A stretch of 64,000 nucleotides of DNA from Rubritalea profundi (GCF_002954445.1 NZ_MQWA01000001.1:3555453-3619452), one strand, 5' to 3'; counted from the first letter of the stretch, positions 9,651 through 19,981 are shown. The notes: a model not told the origin generated them from the letters alone. Translations and numbers: made by a program.

Positions 9651-10013
9651 TTATTTTGAGGTTGCTGCGTCGTGGATACTTTTGAAATATTCACGTACGC
9701 CAATTTTGAGTTCTTCTGGCACATCGTCGCGCTCGACGAACGATTCCATTTGTCTAGAGAAGCTTTGAGCTTTCCTGGTGGTGTAGTTGGCGCTGGTGCC
9801 TGAACCACTTTCGGCCTCTTCGATTTTTGAGAGCGATGGTCCGCTACCTTTCTGTCCGGAGAGTTGCTCAAGCGAGCCATTATTCTCGAGTTCGTTACCA
9901 GGCTTTTTACGGGCATCTGATGAGCCAAATCCGGCTTGGAGTCCGTTACTTGATTTTAACGAAAGACTGCTAGTTTGTTTGTCAGAAAACTTCTGACATT
10001 GAGCGAGGCTTTT
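9651..10013 (-). pseudogene. C-terminal segment of the coiled-coil membrane protein, cut off by an in-frame TGA
   Basis: Directly after the TGA at 10016-10014 the same frame stays open for 120 codons and ends with TAA at 9651-9653, only 20 bases before moxR. There is no ATG, GTG, TTG or CTG near its beginning; the first Met is deep inside (MESFVERDD). The translation looks like protein: a Gly/Ser/Asn/Glu linker, then a helical tail (FVERDDVPEELKIG and VREYFKSIHDAATSK). The simplest reading is that it is the C-terminus of the upstream gene and that the TGA replaced a sense codon, for example CGA. A perfect 8-bp hairpin (TGTCAGAA/TTCTGACA, 3-nt loop) lies 15 bases after the TGA. Whether it is translated is unknown. 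Confidence 0.7.
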
Positions 10014-11261
10014 TCAGAGCCCGTCGAGTCGTTTTTTAGCGCTCATCTTGGCCTGCATCCGAATCCATTTGTTGGCGACTTGGTTCACCGCCATGGTCGT
10101 TTGTGGAAGCTTCGCGTTGAATGCGTTGAAGTTAGCATTCGGGTTGCGCTGGAACTCTAACTCGACTTGCTTGAGTTTGTTTTCTAGCTCCTTGGCTTGT
10201 CTGTCGAGAGCCTCCATGTCCGCTGCTAATCCCATGCTGCCAGCAGACCCAGCACCTGCAGCGCTGGCTGATGAAGACTTTGATGCTGCGGCAAGTTGCT
10301 TAGAAACCGCACGCAGTTTTTCGATTTGTTTACGCGCGAGAGCGATCTTTTCCTTAGTCTTTAGTTTTGAATCAATCTTCTTGGGAGCGAGCTTCTTGAG
10401 CTTTTTAGCAGCTTCAGCGAGCTTCTTGTTCTCGAGGTCTTTGGCTATTTCTTTGGCTTCCTTATTGGTAGATTTTTTAAGATTCTTGATCGCCTTCTTT
10501 AGGGCTTCCTCGTCTTTTTTCTGCTCTAGGTCCTTGGACATTTCGCGAGCTTTTTGTTCGAGTCTGGCAAACTGGCGGGTCGCTTCTTTGCGGTCGCCCG
10601 TGGCCTCTAGCTCATCCACTTGCTTTTTGATAGAATCCAGTTTGAGCACCTTGGCTTCTTCATCGCTGAGATCGTCCTCCATTTCTTCGACGACTTTTTT
10701 GAGTTCTTCGATTGCGTGAGCTGAACGCTGGAGGGTGTGTGCTTCTTCAGCTTCTTGTTCTAACACGCGCTGAGATGTGGGAATGAGAGCCATAGAGGCG
10801 GTGCCAGAGGTGAGCAACAGAGCAAGCACCGCAAGTTTTCTGGAGTAGCGCAGAGGAATGTTAGTGGGGTCGCATTGTTGGATCTGATCTGCGGTCCATT
10901 TTTCTTGAAGCTTGCTGAAGGTCTCATCTGATTGGCTGAGATGGATCGAGGTGACGATACCATTCTTTAGTTGAAAGTGCTTGTCGGCAAAGTGCGCCGC
11001 TTTGTGTGTGTCCGACCACGACTTGACCATGCAGACTATGGCTACAGTGGCGCTTAGAGCGCTGGCTATGGCAAAGATGTACCATGGCACAGCATGACCT
11101 TGAACTAGATAAACCAATGCCAAGCTAGCACCCAGCAATGAGAAGCCTAGAGCTCCGATGGTTAGAGACCTGAGTGTGGTGCTCAGATTGAGCCTGCGCG
11201 AGACTCGATGTAGAAAAGATTCTAGTTTCATAGGTGGTTTGGGTTGTTTAGCTGTTTTCAA
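10014..11261 (-). CDS. Membrane protein with long coiled coil (Bat operon), probably prematurely terminated
   Basis: A 415-residue product. Residues about 29-80 hold two membrane helices (SLTIGALGFSLLGASLALVY and WYIFAIASALSATVAIVCMV), and a third lies near 143-162. From about 170 to 330 there is a highly charged coiled coil rich in Lys, Glu and Ala (EELKKVVEEMEDDLSDEEAK and similar), then a Ser/Ala/Gly patch and another helical region. I do not recognise a named family; the topology recalls DUF4175-like proteins found with MoxR genes. The gene overlaps the giant TPR gene upstream by 4 bases. Its TGA stop is followed in the same frame by 120 more codons, so the natural protein was probably about 536 residues. 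Confidence 0.8.
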   Translation of the reverse strand: MKTAKQPKPPMKLESFLHRVSRRLNLSTTLRSLTIGALGFSLLGASLALVYLVQGHAVPWYIFAIASALSATVAIVCMVKSWSDTHKAAHFADKHFQLKNGIVTSIHLSQSDETFSKLQEKWTADQIQQCDPTNIPLRYSRKLAVLALLLTSGTASMALIPTSQRVLEQEAEEAHTLQRSAHAIEELKKVVEEMEDDLSDEEAKVLKLDSIKKQVDELEATGDRKEATRQFARLEQKAREMSKDLEQKKDEEALKKAIKNLKKSTNKEAKEIAKDLENKKLAEAAKKLKKLAPKKIDSKLKTKEKIALARKQIEKLRAVSKQLAAASKSSSASAAGAGSAGSMGLAADMEALDRQAKELENKLKQVELEFQRNPNANFNAFNAKLPQTTMAVNQVANKWIRMQAKMSAKKRLDGL

Positions 11262-14200
11262 GCAGGCCTAGTTTTTTCAACAATGTGTTCCTTCGTTTTT
11301 TTTTCTCTAGGAGAAATATTTTGAAGTCTTAGTGACTTAGCTAGTTCGACAGCTTTATCTTTTTCATCAAGTTCCAGATGGATCTCAGCCGAATAGATAG
11401 CCGCGTCATCGTAGATTGGATCCCATGTTTTAGAGGGAGTCTCCATCAGAGTCATGGCTGCGGCATAGTCAGCTAGAGCCTTGGTGTACTCCTTCTTTTC
11501 GTAGTAGTGCCAAGCACGGTGAACGAGTAGCGACTTCTTCGCATCTGGGTGGGTCTGTTCAGCCCCAGTGAGCTCAAAGGCCTCTGCTTCAGTGAGGCCT
11601 TTTCCTGGAACATCTTTAGCGGCCCAGGAAAGGCTTTTAGTCGAAAGGCTTTTAGTCATACTATTTGCAGCTTCAGAGTTGGCATAGACCCATTTATACA
11701 GGTCGATGCGGTACTCTTTGTTCTCAGCTGAGAGCCAATGGCTGACACCTGAAGATGGCAATGCGATGTAGGCTGGGATGTTTGCGCGCTTCATAGAAGC
11801 ATCAAACTTCTTCTTTACTTCCTCAGTTAGGTTGTCGCCCCAGCTGTCGAGCTCATCACGTCTACCGAGCGCGTGTGAGACTAATTTAGCATAGGCCAAT
11901 GGACTAGTGCAGCACCTAATAACGGAGTAGCCCTTCTGATGCGCATGGATGGCGAGACGCTGGAGCAAGGGCAAGATGGCCTCTAACTGCTCAGCTGTCT
12001 GTGAGCGAACTGCTTCCACCAGTGGGTAGCACATGGTGAAGGCCATATTTGACTGAATTCTTCTCGCTAAATAGCTGATGTTTCTGTCGTCATCAGCTTT
12101 GATGATAGAGTCTACTATCGATTTCAATGGCGCTATATTGCCCTTGAGCATCTCGTTCATCGCATGGAATTGATAGAGTTCGGTGAGCCAGCGCTTGTAC
12201 TTGTCTGAGCTGTTTGTGGCATAGGCTGTGAGAAGGGAATCGAAGCTTTTGCCTTTGACCGTATCGGCGACGAGTTGCTGGTTAGTAATCACTCCAAGTC
12301 TGCATCTGTTGAGTCCAACGAGAGCTTCAACTTTTGCTTCTCTATTAATCGCGCCAATAGCGACGAGTTCTTTTGAAAGTCGGGCGGTGCGCTGAATGAA
12401 ACTCTCTTCTGGAGCAGCATCATTTTGGCCATCTTTGGTGTAGAGGAGTTCGCATTCAAAGCGGAAGCTAGTACGCGGATTGTTGATGAATTCCTTGAAT
12501 CCTTTGACTGCGGTCTCGAGTTCCTTATCGTACAGGGAATTTTTATTAGTTACTTGGTAGAGTTTTCCTGGCAGAGGAAGTAGCCGCTTCGCTATGGCGT
12601 ATTGCTGGCCTTTGATCAGAGTAATGATGATAGGTGTGTTGCCGCGTATTCCGCCATTAGTGTTTCCTAACAACCAATTGGTGGTGTTGTGGTTTTCAGT
12701 TAACACTGATAGGGAGATTGCAGCTTTGGAGAGACTACCATAAATGGTTTGTACTTCGCCACGCATTGGTCTCTTGGCGCTGGTCGCCCAAGTTTCGAGC
12801 ATGGCGTGGGCGGCTGAGTTGGATCCTTGTGACTTTGCCGCACGAGCATATGCCTCAATCAGCTCTTGCTGGAGGCTAGTCCGCGCACTGCGGTTTCCAT
12901 TGAGATGTGCTTTGTTGAGAGCAATGACAGTTGAGTTAAATTCTTCGTCTTTGATCAGGGCTGGATAATTTTTCAAGTTATCCGCAGCACAATAAAGGCG
13001 GAATGAATCAGGCACGTTTTTATCGGCTAGGTAGCTTATGAGGAAGGGTTTGAAGCGTTCGAACTTACCCTCGCTCGGTTTACAATACCTAGCAGCAACC
13101 ATGCTAAGGGCGTTGTAGATAGGGGATTCATCAGCCTTTTCGAGCCAGTCGACAATGACGGGGTTGTGCATCTCAGTGCTCCAGCTGCTGCTATTAGTGT
13201 ATTCAGAGTATTCGTGAATGATTGCGGCGGCAGCAATAGATTGCGCGCCATAGGATAGTGCTGAAAATTCCTTAGCCATGGTATCAAGGTAGAGCCATTG
13301 TTGTTTCTTCTTCGCATGCTTCTTGGATCCTCTAGCTCTCTCGAGAGGGTAATAAGTGTTATAATTCCAATAAAGTTTCTCACTGAGGTCCTTGTCGCTT
13401 TGCACAGCAGCGATGAAGTTGAAGTACACTTTCGCTGGCTGGTTGGCCTGTCGGAGGAGTCCGAATGTGTCTTCTAGTAGCTGGTCCTTAGTGGCAGAGA
13501 TGGCTGTGTTTGATGAACTGCTGCGGGAGTAGGATCCACCTGTCCTTACATGCTTGCTGTAGGCAGCTTCGTAGGATTTAACGAATTGGAGAGCCTTTTT
13601 TGGGTAGCTCTTAACTACAGAAGACAGTAGCTGGGCGGCGGTTTTTTCTGTCTGATAGATGATATAGGAGCTGTTGTTGGAGCTTGAGAAGGTCTGTCCG
13701 CTGTCCAAGTTGACGATCATTTTCTCCAATGACGTGAGAGCTTCGCGTGAGGAAAGCTCTTCAAATTTACTCATGAGTTTGGAAATCTTCGCATTATCCT
13801 GACTCGCAGACTTCGGCAGGTGCATCTTAAAGTTTGTATAGATGGCTACCAATTTCTGGTCTGGGAGAGCAAGCAAGGCATCGACATTTTCTTGGAGAGC
13901 CAGCAAGACCAATGCTCGTTTGTACTTATAGTGTTGGGTGAAGCATGCCGCTGTTAGCAGTGCTCCGAATCTCCCCACTTTTCTCTTCTTAAGAGCTTCG
14001 ACTACTTTCCCCCATTTCTCTAACCCGGATATTTGCTTACGAATGTGATGAGATACCTCAGCTAGCGGCGTTTGGACCTGAGCGATCTGATAGAAATTCT
14101 GCCGATTGCCGGTACGCATCACCAACGGGAAGTATTCATCAACGTCGCCAATAAGACCAAATTTTTCAAGGAACTTGATGAAGGAATCGGGATCATCGAA

Positions 14201-17200
14201 AGTGTGCTCAGTAAATAAACGTATCACGTCATAGGATACATCTTGAAGAGGCAGTTCATAAGTCCAAGAAGCCTTGAGGATAGGCGCGACAAGCTCGGGT
14301 TGCTTCAACAGTACACTCGTAAGTCTGTAGCAAATTTGCTCGACTCCATTTCTACCAGAAAGACTGCCGTTGCGATCTGGCCATTCACTGCGGTCACCTA
14401 GGATCGACTCGACGATCTCTTTATACTTTTCTTCAGTGTAGGCGTCAGAGATGTCTTCAGAGCATATTGTTAGAAGGCTTATTGTGCGCTGCATAACCTT
14501 TGATTGCTTGTCGTAATCAAGCGAAGCGTACTTTTTAAGGTCAGTGAGGATTTTAGCGAGTTCGAGCTTCACACGCTTTTTCGTGTAGGGCGAAAGGTTG
14601 CCCAAATTATCTGCAAGTTTGTGATAGTTAGAAGATTTTTCTTTCTTCCAAGTATCAGCGAGCTCAACACTACGCTTTTTGAAGGAGTCCCCCTTGAGCT
14701 TGCTTAGCGCCAGTACTTGATCGATGACAGTTGCCGTTTCAGGTTCTTGTGCCTTGAGCTTTTTTAGGAACGCCTCAGGGAGGATAGTTCCAGAACCTTG
14801 TTTTTTGAGGGCTCTATAGAAATAATCACTGAATTCTGCAGATTTACCGCGAACGTAGCGGTCGACCCAACTACGATAAAGATATCGCGAGCGTGAATCA
14901 GAGACTCCGTCACCAGTGAGGGCTCCAGTCATCAAGTAGGTTTGCATCCACTGAACTCGATCAGCCTTGGCGATTTTTCCAGATTCATCAAGCGACATGA
15001 GCAGCAGGAACCCGATGTCCGCCGTCTTTTGAGATGAGAGTAAAGTGTGTGCGATGTTGCTGACTGATTCGCTACGCTTTTGTTCCTTCTGGATCACAGT
15101 ATTAGCAACAAAAATCGAGGAGATGTGCTGCTTACCATCAAAAAAGCGTTGGGAATCGGCGATGTTACTAACCACTGGAACCAGCCAGAGCATGTCTTGG
15201 TCCTTCAATGTCGATTTATCTAATGATTGCACGTAATCTGCAACTAGCGCGCCCCAATTGTACCATTGCTTTCTGGAGAGAGTAATGCTCGCTGGGATTT
15301 CGATAGACTCGCTGGCCTCTTTTGTTGCGCTTGAAAGCAATTCTATAGCCCTAGTTGGGTCCGTAGCGTAGAGTTGAAGAGCCAGTCTCACTTGATTCCA
15401 TTGCTCGTAAATCCGAGAGTCTTCTAGCGAGTTAATAGCAGGTAGTATTTTGCTTTCTCTATCTAGCAAATGAAGAGCAAACACATAGTTCTTATTTTTG
15501 AGAGCGCTGGTGGATGAGTCTTTCTCGATCTCTAGGAGAAAGGCGTCTTCTAGTTGATTCTCTTTGAGTGAACTAAATAGGTCTTGAATACTAGGTAACC
15601 GCTTTTTAATGTGCATGTAACCCGCGAAGAGGCGAGCCGATAGCCGGATGGCGGCATCTTGCTGGCCGGCCTCGACCATGGGTGTGATACGCTTGTGAAG
15701 GTCGCGGTATGCCGTGCCGTTGATGCTTTGGAGAATGGGTTCTCTTTTTTTGCGCATTTTTTTATTAACCGCGACACGCGGGAGTTTGATGTCAAGTTTC
15801 GTAGCGAACTCACTCGCATACCTAACCAAATAGGAATCAGGACTACTGAGAAAGGTGGTGAGAGCTGACAAGAGTACTCCTGAATGATTAGCGGTTTGTT
15901 CTTTCTCGCACTTTTGGGCCACTTGAAGAATCCGCGAATCCACCAGAGCTTTGGTGTAGGGAGTTGTCGCGAACTTTCGATACTTGATATAGCCTTCTAG
16001 AGCGTCGGAGTACTTCTCCTCGAGCTCTAACTTGAAAGCCAAAGAGAGAGTTGCAGCTTTCATTTCATCACCTTTAGAGGCAACTTCCTCACTCAGTACA
16101 GCTAGGGATTGTTCATCTTCACCAATGGTGCTGAGAATTTGAGAGGCAATGATTTTGGATTCAATTTGGGGGATGATGCGCCTTAGAGTCACTTTTATAG
16201 CATCTCTATCAAGCCCAGGTAAAACGGTCTCATTGTCGAACATCTTCTTTTGAAGGTAGCCAAGGTTGGCTTCAATGAGGTGCTCGACATTGTTGGATTT
16301 TTTATGAATCAGGTGGCCGAAATCAGTTCTTCCAGGTTCGAAGCTGCGATTGGCTGAAATATTTTTGACGGAGTCTTTAAGTTTTTTGTTATTAAGAATC
16401 TTCAGCAACCTTTGGTCATCACCTGTGAGGGCGAACAATAAAGATGGGACGGAGAGTATATGGATATCTCGTTCTTCTGATTCATCAAGTTGATCGAAGG
16501 CAAGGGTGACGATGTCGAGCAAAACCTTCGTACGCTCTTCAGATCGCTCATCATTAGTGGTGAAGCAGGCGGTACTGATCAGCATGAAAATCTGCGGACT
16601 GAGTACGACTTTTTCTTTTAATTGCTTTGAAATGATCTCTTTGCCCAACAGGAAGTTTTCGTCAGAGCTTTTGCTGAGAAGTAGTTGACTGGCAGCATAG
16701 GATTCGATGTCTTTGAGGCCTTTAAAGCTTTCTAGCATTTCAACAGCCTCATCAGGATCGAGCCCTTGGGATGATCTGATGTAGACTCTGGCCATAAGAG
16801 CACTATCGGGGTTTTTCTGCCGGAGCCATTGAACAAATCTTGGGTGGTCGTTGAAGTGGTAATAACCTCTAGACATGAGGTTTTTGAAGATGACTTCGGC
16901 TACTATTTCGGGTTCTTTGACATCCTCCTTGGTTAAATGAGCGAGGATTTTGTTATAGAGAGGAGATGGCCCAGCTATCGCCATTAGATTAAATAGGTGG
17001 GTGTGGGCTAGCACTTGAAGTTCTTCTACAGAATTAGGTAGTAGGAAAAATTGCTCCAAAGATTGGCTCTGAGAATGATGTAAATTATCTAAGTTGCTGC
17101 GGTAGCGATAGGCATTGTAGTCATAGTTGAGAACTCTAGGGTATGATGCTGGGTATGATGCTGGGTAAAAATTTGGCTCTTTGGCTTCCACGCCAGTGAG

Positions 17201-19981
17201 TTCGCCATGAGCAGTGGATAGAGCCATGAAGTGCTGGGCTGCCTCTTCTTGCTGATTGTTCTCTTCGAGCAATGTAGCGTAGAGGTATTTGAGACGCCAG
17301 TCGTTAGGCGTCTGCACGAGGAAGTCCTCTAAGCTGGTGATGGCCATTTCTAGGTAGCCGAGCTTGTACATTTCTATCGCAATATTCTCAGCCTTACGCG
17401 GATCGGAAGTGTCAGACTTTGATTTGACTAGGAAGAATGCCTTTTGCTCCTGACCAGTGCGGAAGTAGAACTTGAGCAGTCGGTTGCGGGCAGACTTTGC
17501 ATTGCTGAGGTGGGCAGCTTGCTTGTAGTAGTTTTCTGCAAATTTGGGGTTGCCTAGTCGTTCTTCAATGCCGCCTAAATTGAGGAGAAGCTTCTCGTTG
17601 TTAGGCTGAAGAGCCAGAGCTTCTTTGGTGAATTCGCGCTCGCCATCGAGGTCTTGTTCTTTAATCGCTATCTGGATCAGTGCGAGCACTGGTGAGATCG
17701 ATTTGTTGTTACCGGAACGGCGCTTTTGGAATTCATTTCTGAGCTCATCCAGATTCGCGAGGTCATAGTTGAGGTTTACTAGTTCGCGTGACCAATGGAT
17801 TTTCGAGTCGACAGAGGTCGCATTTTCGAAGGATTTCCAAAGCACCTGATGGGCGTCGCTGTACATTCCTGCTGCCAGATATTGCTTGCTTAGAAGGCTG
17901 AAGAGGTCACCAGCATTTTCAAAGCGCGCAGTAGCTCGGCGCAGGTTGGCGATGGATTTTCCTGTTTCTCCGAGGCTTTGGAGTAACTCGCTTTCCCAAA
18001 TCCAGGCGATTTTGTCGTTTGGAGCGATCTCTTTCCACTTCTTCACAGTCTGGTAGGCGGCGTCAAAGTCACCCGTGGATTTCTGAAGCTGGCAGAGTTT
18101 TCTGAGGAAGACTGCATTGCGGCCAGCAGGTGAGTCGACTAGTTTGAGCAAGACTTCGCAAGCTTCGTCAGTGAGCCTGTATTGTACTAACAGGCTGGCC
18201 CAGAAGTAAGATGTGAGTTCAGCGGGACTGTCGGTGGTGACTAGCTCACGGGCTTTGTTTATCTCGTCAGAGCTTGCATAGAGGGCTGCGAGGAGGCAAC
18301 GGTCTTGCTCGGCAAGGTTTTTCTTAGCTTCGAGTTTTTTGAGGTAGCTTTCTACCGCTGATGCTCGCGTGATCATCTTCAGAGCCATTTTGATGGCATC
18401 TTCTAATTCTTGTGGGCGAGTGGCTAAATGAAGAATGTCTTCAGAGAAATGCAGTGCTGAGTCTTCATTGTTAGAGCTGATTGCTAGCTGGCAAATACCG
18501 TAGAGGTAGCGCGTGTCGCTGGAGAACTCAGAGCTGCGAGCAAGCAAGATGTCGTACGCTTTTACTGGGGCTCCAGCTTTTGCGATGTTGCTGGTGATGC
18601 GAATCAAGCTTTCTATATCGGCACCTAGAGTGGCTTTTTCGAGAGTTGCTAGAGCTTCTTCTTTGCGTTCGTTACGGAGGAAAAAGCTAGCGAGTGATTC
18701 TTTTGCTAGCAGGTTGCTGTCATCTCCGGCGAGAGTGGTGAGGATTTTCTCAGCTTGTTCTTTGAAGCCGTTCTGTAGATAGATTTGCGAAATCCTGATT
18801 TGTTCGGATTCGGATTCTCCCGCGATACTATCGATGGTCTTAATCACAGCTTCGACTTCGTCCTTGCGGTCGAGTTGGGTGAGAAGATCCACCTTTTGCA
18901 GCAGTAATTGTTGGTCGTTTCCGACTTGTTTTATCAGGTGCTCTAGTTCGCTCAACGCTTTCGTTTGTTTCTCACTGTTGGTAAGTAATAAGATGTAGTC
19001 CTTTCTTAGCTGGATATCATCTGGAGCACTCAGTAGCATTTCTGAGAAGAGTTTCTCGGCTTCTTCCCAATTGTCGTTATGCGCTAGCAGAAAAGCGTAT
19101 TTACGTTTGATCTGTAGCCGATGTTTATGCTCAGCGTAGAGAGATTTATAGAAATTTATTTGACCTGCAAAGTCACCTTGGCGGTCGAATAAACTGTCTG
19201 CTTTTCGTAGAATATCAGCTTCGAGCCATGAAGCGTTTCCTGTGTCGTCTAGGGTTACTTTGAGTGTGGTGAGGGCATCCTCATGGGCTTCTGCTCGTCC
19301 TTGGAGTTCAGCTAAACGTATACGATAGAGTACGTTCTCATAGGGCTTTTTGGTCTTCTCTATGAGCACTGAGCATAGTTCAATTGCTTTTTTAAATTCT
19401 CCTTCAGTGGCAGCCGCGTCGACAAAATCAATGCCTACATCGCTGCTCTTGATAGCTTCAGTCCAGAGTGCCAGTGCCTCATCGACTTGGTTGACGCGAA
19501 GGTAGCACTTTCCTAGCAAGCGGATGGTGCGGATAGAGTCTTCATTGTCCTTGATCTCGATTTGTTTGAGGTCATTGATGGCATTGGTGAAATCCATGTT
19601 ACGGACATACAGTTCGGCCCTGAGCTGGAGCAGGGTGGATGGGTCTGGAGCTTTGGCTATCGCATGGCCGAGCGATGTGATGGCTTCCTCATTGAGGCTG
19701 CGTCGCATCTGGTAGCGCGCGAGCAAAGCCCATTTCTGCCAGCTTTTATCCTTACCTTGGGCCAGAAATTTTTCCATCGCCTCGAGCTGTTGGTCTTCGA
19801 TCCATGCTGAATAAAACCGCTCAAAAAGTTGCTCATTGAGTGGTCTTGACTGGAGAGCTTTATGGTACTTTAGCGTCTTGTCGCTTGGTGCTTCACCGGC
19901 GTAAAGAAACGATAGTGAGAGAGATGCGGATAGAATGAGTGGAGTATAAAGCGACTTCATCGGATTTTTTTGAAAATTCAT
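11258..19981 (-). CDS. Giant secreted TPR protein (Bat operon leader)
   Basis: One uninterrupted frame of 2907 codons. The most likely start is the internal ATG at 19960, because MKSLYTPLILSASLSLSFLYAGE is a good signal peptide; the ATG at 19981 would add seven residues before it. The N-terminal ~1000 residues are tandem TPR helices (EEAITSLGHAIAKAPD, EEALATLEKA, EEAEKLFSEMLLSAPDD). The rest is alpha-helical and more divergent, with a final TPR near the C-terminus (EYTKALADYAAAMTLMETP). A short duplicated PASY motif lies near residue 940. BatE-type TPR proteins in other Bat operons are far smaller. It is the first gene of the operon and overlaps the next by 4 bases. A periplasmic scaffold role is inferred. 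Confidence 0.85.
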   Translation of the reverse strand: MNFQKNPMKSLYTPLILSASLSLSFLYAGEAPSDKTLKYHKALQSRPLNEQLFERFYSAWIEDQQLEAMEKFLAQGKDKSWQKWALLARYQMRRSLNEEAITSLGHAIAKAPDPSTLLQLRAELYVRNMDFTNAINDLKQIEIKDNEDSIRTIRLLGKCYLRVNQVDEALALWTEAIKSSDVGIDFVDAAATEGEFKKAIELCSVLIEKTKKPYENVLYRIRLAELQGRAEAHEDALTTLKVTLDDTGNASWLEADILRKADSLFDRQGDFAGQINFYKSLYAEHKHRLQIKRKYAFLLAHNDNWEEAEKLFSEMLLSAPDDIQLRKDYILLLTNSEKQTKALSELEHLIKQVGNDQQLLLQKVDLLTQLDRKDEVEAVIKTIDSIAGESESEQIRISQIYLQNGFKEQAEKILTTLAGDDSNLLAKESLASFFLRNERKEEALATLEKATLGADIESLIRITSNIAKAGAPVKAYDILLARSSEFSSDTRYLYGICQLAISSNNEDSALHFSEDILHLATRPQELEDAIKMALKMITRASAVESYLKKLEAKKNLAEQDRCLLAALYASSDEINKARELVTTDSPAELTSYFWASLLVQYRLTDEACEVLLKLVDSPAGRNAVFLRKLCQLQKSTGDFDAAYQTVKKWKEIAPNDKIAWIWESELLQSLGETGKSIANLRRATARFENAGDLFSLLSKQYLAAGMYSDAHQVLWKSFENATSVDSKIHWSRELVNLNYDLANLDELRNEFQKRRSGNNKSISPVLALIQIAIKEQDLDGEREFTKEALALQPNNEKLLLNLGGIEERLGNPKFAENYYKQAAHLSNAKSARNRLLKFYFRTGQEQKAFFLVKSKSDTSDPRKAENIAIEMYKLGYLEMAITSLEDFLVQTPNDWRLKYLYATLLEENNQQEEAAQHFMALSTAHGELTGVEAKEPNFYPASYPASYPRVLNYDYNAYRYRSNLDNLHHSQSQSLEQFFLLPNSVEELQVLAHTHLFNLMAIAGPSPLYNKILAHLTKEDVKEPEIVAEVIFKNLMSRGYYHFNDHPRFVQWLRQKNPDSALMARVYIRSSQGLDPDEAVEMLESFKGLKDIESYAASQLLLSKSSDENFLLGKEIISKQLKEKVVLSPQIFMLISTACFTTNDERSEERTKVLLDIVTLAFDQLDESEERDIHILSVPSLLFALTGDDQRLLKILNNKKLKDSVKNISANRSFEPGRTDFGHLIHKKSNNVEHLIEANLGYLQKKMFDNETVLPGLDRDAIKVTLRRIIPQIESKIIASQILSTIGEDEQSLAVLSEEVASKGDEMKAATLSLAFKLELEEKYSDALEGYIKYRKFATTPYTKALVDSRILQVAQKCEKEQTANHSGVLLSALTTFLSSPDSYLVRYASEFATKLDIKLPRVAVNKKMRKKREPILQSINGTAYRDLHKRITPMVEAGQQDAAIRLSARLFAGYMHIKKRLPSIQDLFSSLKENQLEDAFLLEIEKDSSTSALKNKNYVFALHLLDRESKILPAINSLEDSRIYEQWNQVRLALQLYATDPTRAIELLSSATKEASESIEIPASITLSRKQWYNWGALVADYVQSLDKSTLKDQDMLWLVPVVSNIADSQRFFDGKQHISSIFVANTVIQKEQKRSESVSNIAHTLLSSQKTADIGFLLLMSLDESGKIAKADRVQWMQTYLMTGALTGDGVSDSRSRYLYRSWVDRYVRGKSAEFSDYFYRALKKQGSGTILPEAFLKKLKAQEPETATVIDQVLALSKLKGDSFKKRSVELADTWKKEKSSNYHKLADNLGNLSPYTKKRVKLELAKILTDLKKYASLDYDKQSKVMQRTISLLTICSEDISDAYTEEKYKEIVESILGDRSEWPDRNGSLSGRNGVEQICYRLTSVLLKQPELVAPILKASWTYELPLQDVSYDVIRLFTEHTFDDPDSFIKFLEKFGLIGDVDEYFPLVMRTGNRQNFYQIAQVQTPLAEVSHHIRKQISGLEKWGKVVEALKKRKVGRFGALLTAACFTQHYKYKRALVLLALQENVDALLALPDQKLVAIYTNFKMHLPKSASQDNAKISKLMSKFEELSSREALTSLEKMIVNLDSGQTFSSSNNSSYIIYQTEKTAAQLLSSVVKSYPKKALQFVKSYEAAYSKHVRTGGSYSRSSSSNTAISATKDQLLEDTFGLLRQANQPAKVYFNFIAAVQSDKDLSEKLYWNYNTYYPLERARGSKKHAKKKQQWLYLDTMAKEFSALSYGAQSIAAAAIIHEYSEYTNSSSWSTEMHNPVIVDWLEKADESPIYNALSMVAARYCKPSEGKFERFKPFLISYLADKNVPDSFRLYCAADNLKNYPALIKDEEFNSTVIALNKAHLNGNRSARTSLQQELIEAYARAAKSQGSNSAAHAMLETWATSAKRPMRGEVQTIYGSLSKAAISLSVLTENHNTTNWLLGNTNGGIRGNTPIIITLIKGQQYAIAKRLLPLPGKLYQVTNKNSLYDKELETAVKGFKEFINNPRTSFRFECELLYTKDGQNDAAPEESFIQRTARLSKELVAIGAINREAKVEALVGLNRCRLGVITNQQLVADTVKGKSFDSLLTAYATNSSDKYKRWLTELYQFHAMNEMLKGNIAPLKSIVDSIIKADDDRNISYLARRIQSNMAFTMCYPLVEAVRSQTAEQLEAILPLLQRLAIHAHQKGYSVIRCCTSPLAYAKLVSHALGRRDELDSWGDNLTEEVKKKFDASMKRANIPAYIALPSSGVSHWLSAENKEYRIDLYKWVYANSEAANSMTKSLSTKSLSWAAKDVPGKGLTEAEAFELTGAEQTHPDAKKSLLVHRAWHYYEKKEYTKALADYAAAMTLMETPSKTWDPIYDDAAIYSAEIHLELDEKDKAVELAKSLRLQNISPREKKTKEHIVEKTRPA
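17142..17165. repeat. 12-bp in-frame duplication inside the giant TPR gene
   Basis: Two adjacent copies of a 12-bp unit (TATGATGCTGGG on the plus strand) encode the repeated PASY motif in the giant TPR protein. The unit length is a multiple of three, so copy-number change keeps the frame. Confidence 0.75.

Noticed and set aside
9578..9928. Minus-strand frame of 116 codons in another register
   Set aside because: The register continuing from the coiled-coil gene fits better (linker and helical tail) and ends neatly before moxR.
10014..10016. Selenocysteine at the TGA
   Set aside because: Residue context is a charged coiled coil, not a known selenoprotein site; the hairpin lacks the bulge and loop of a bacterial SECIS.
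10048..10719. 223-codon plus-strand frame, Ser/Leu-rich
   Set aside because: It is antisense to the Lys/Glu-rich coiled coil; its composition follows from that.
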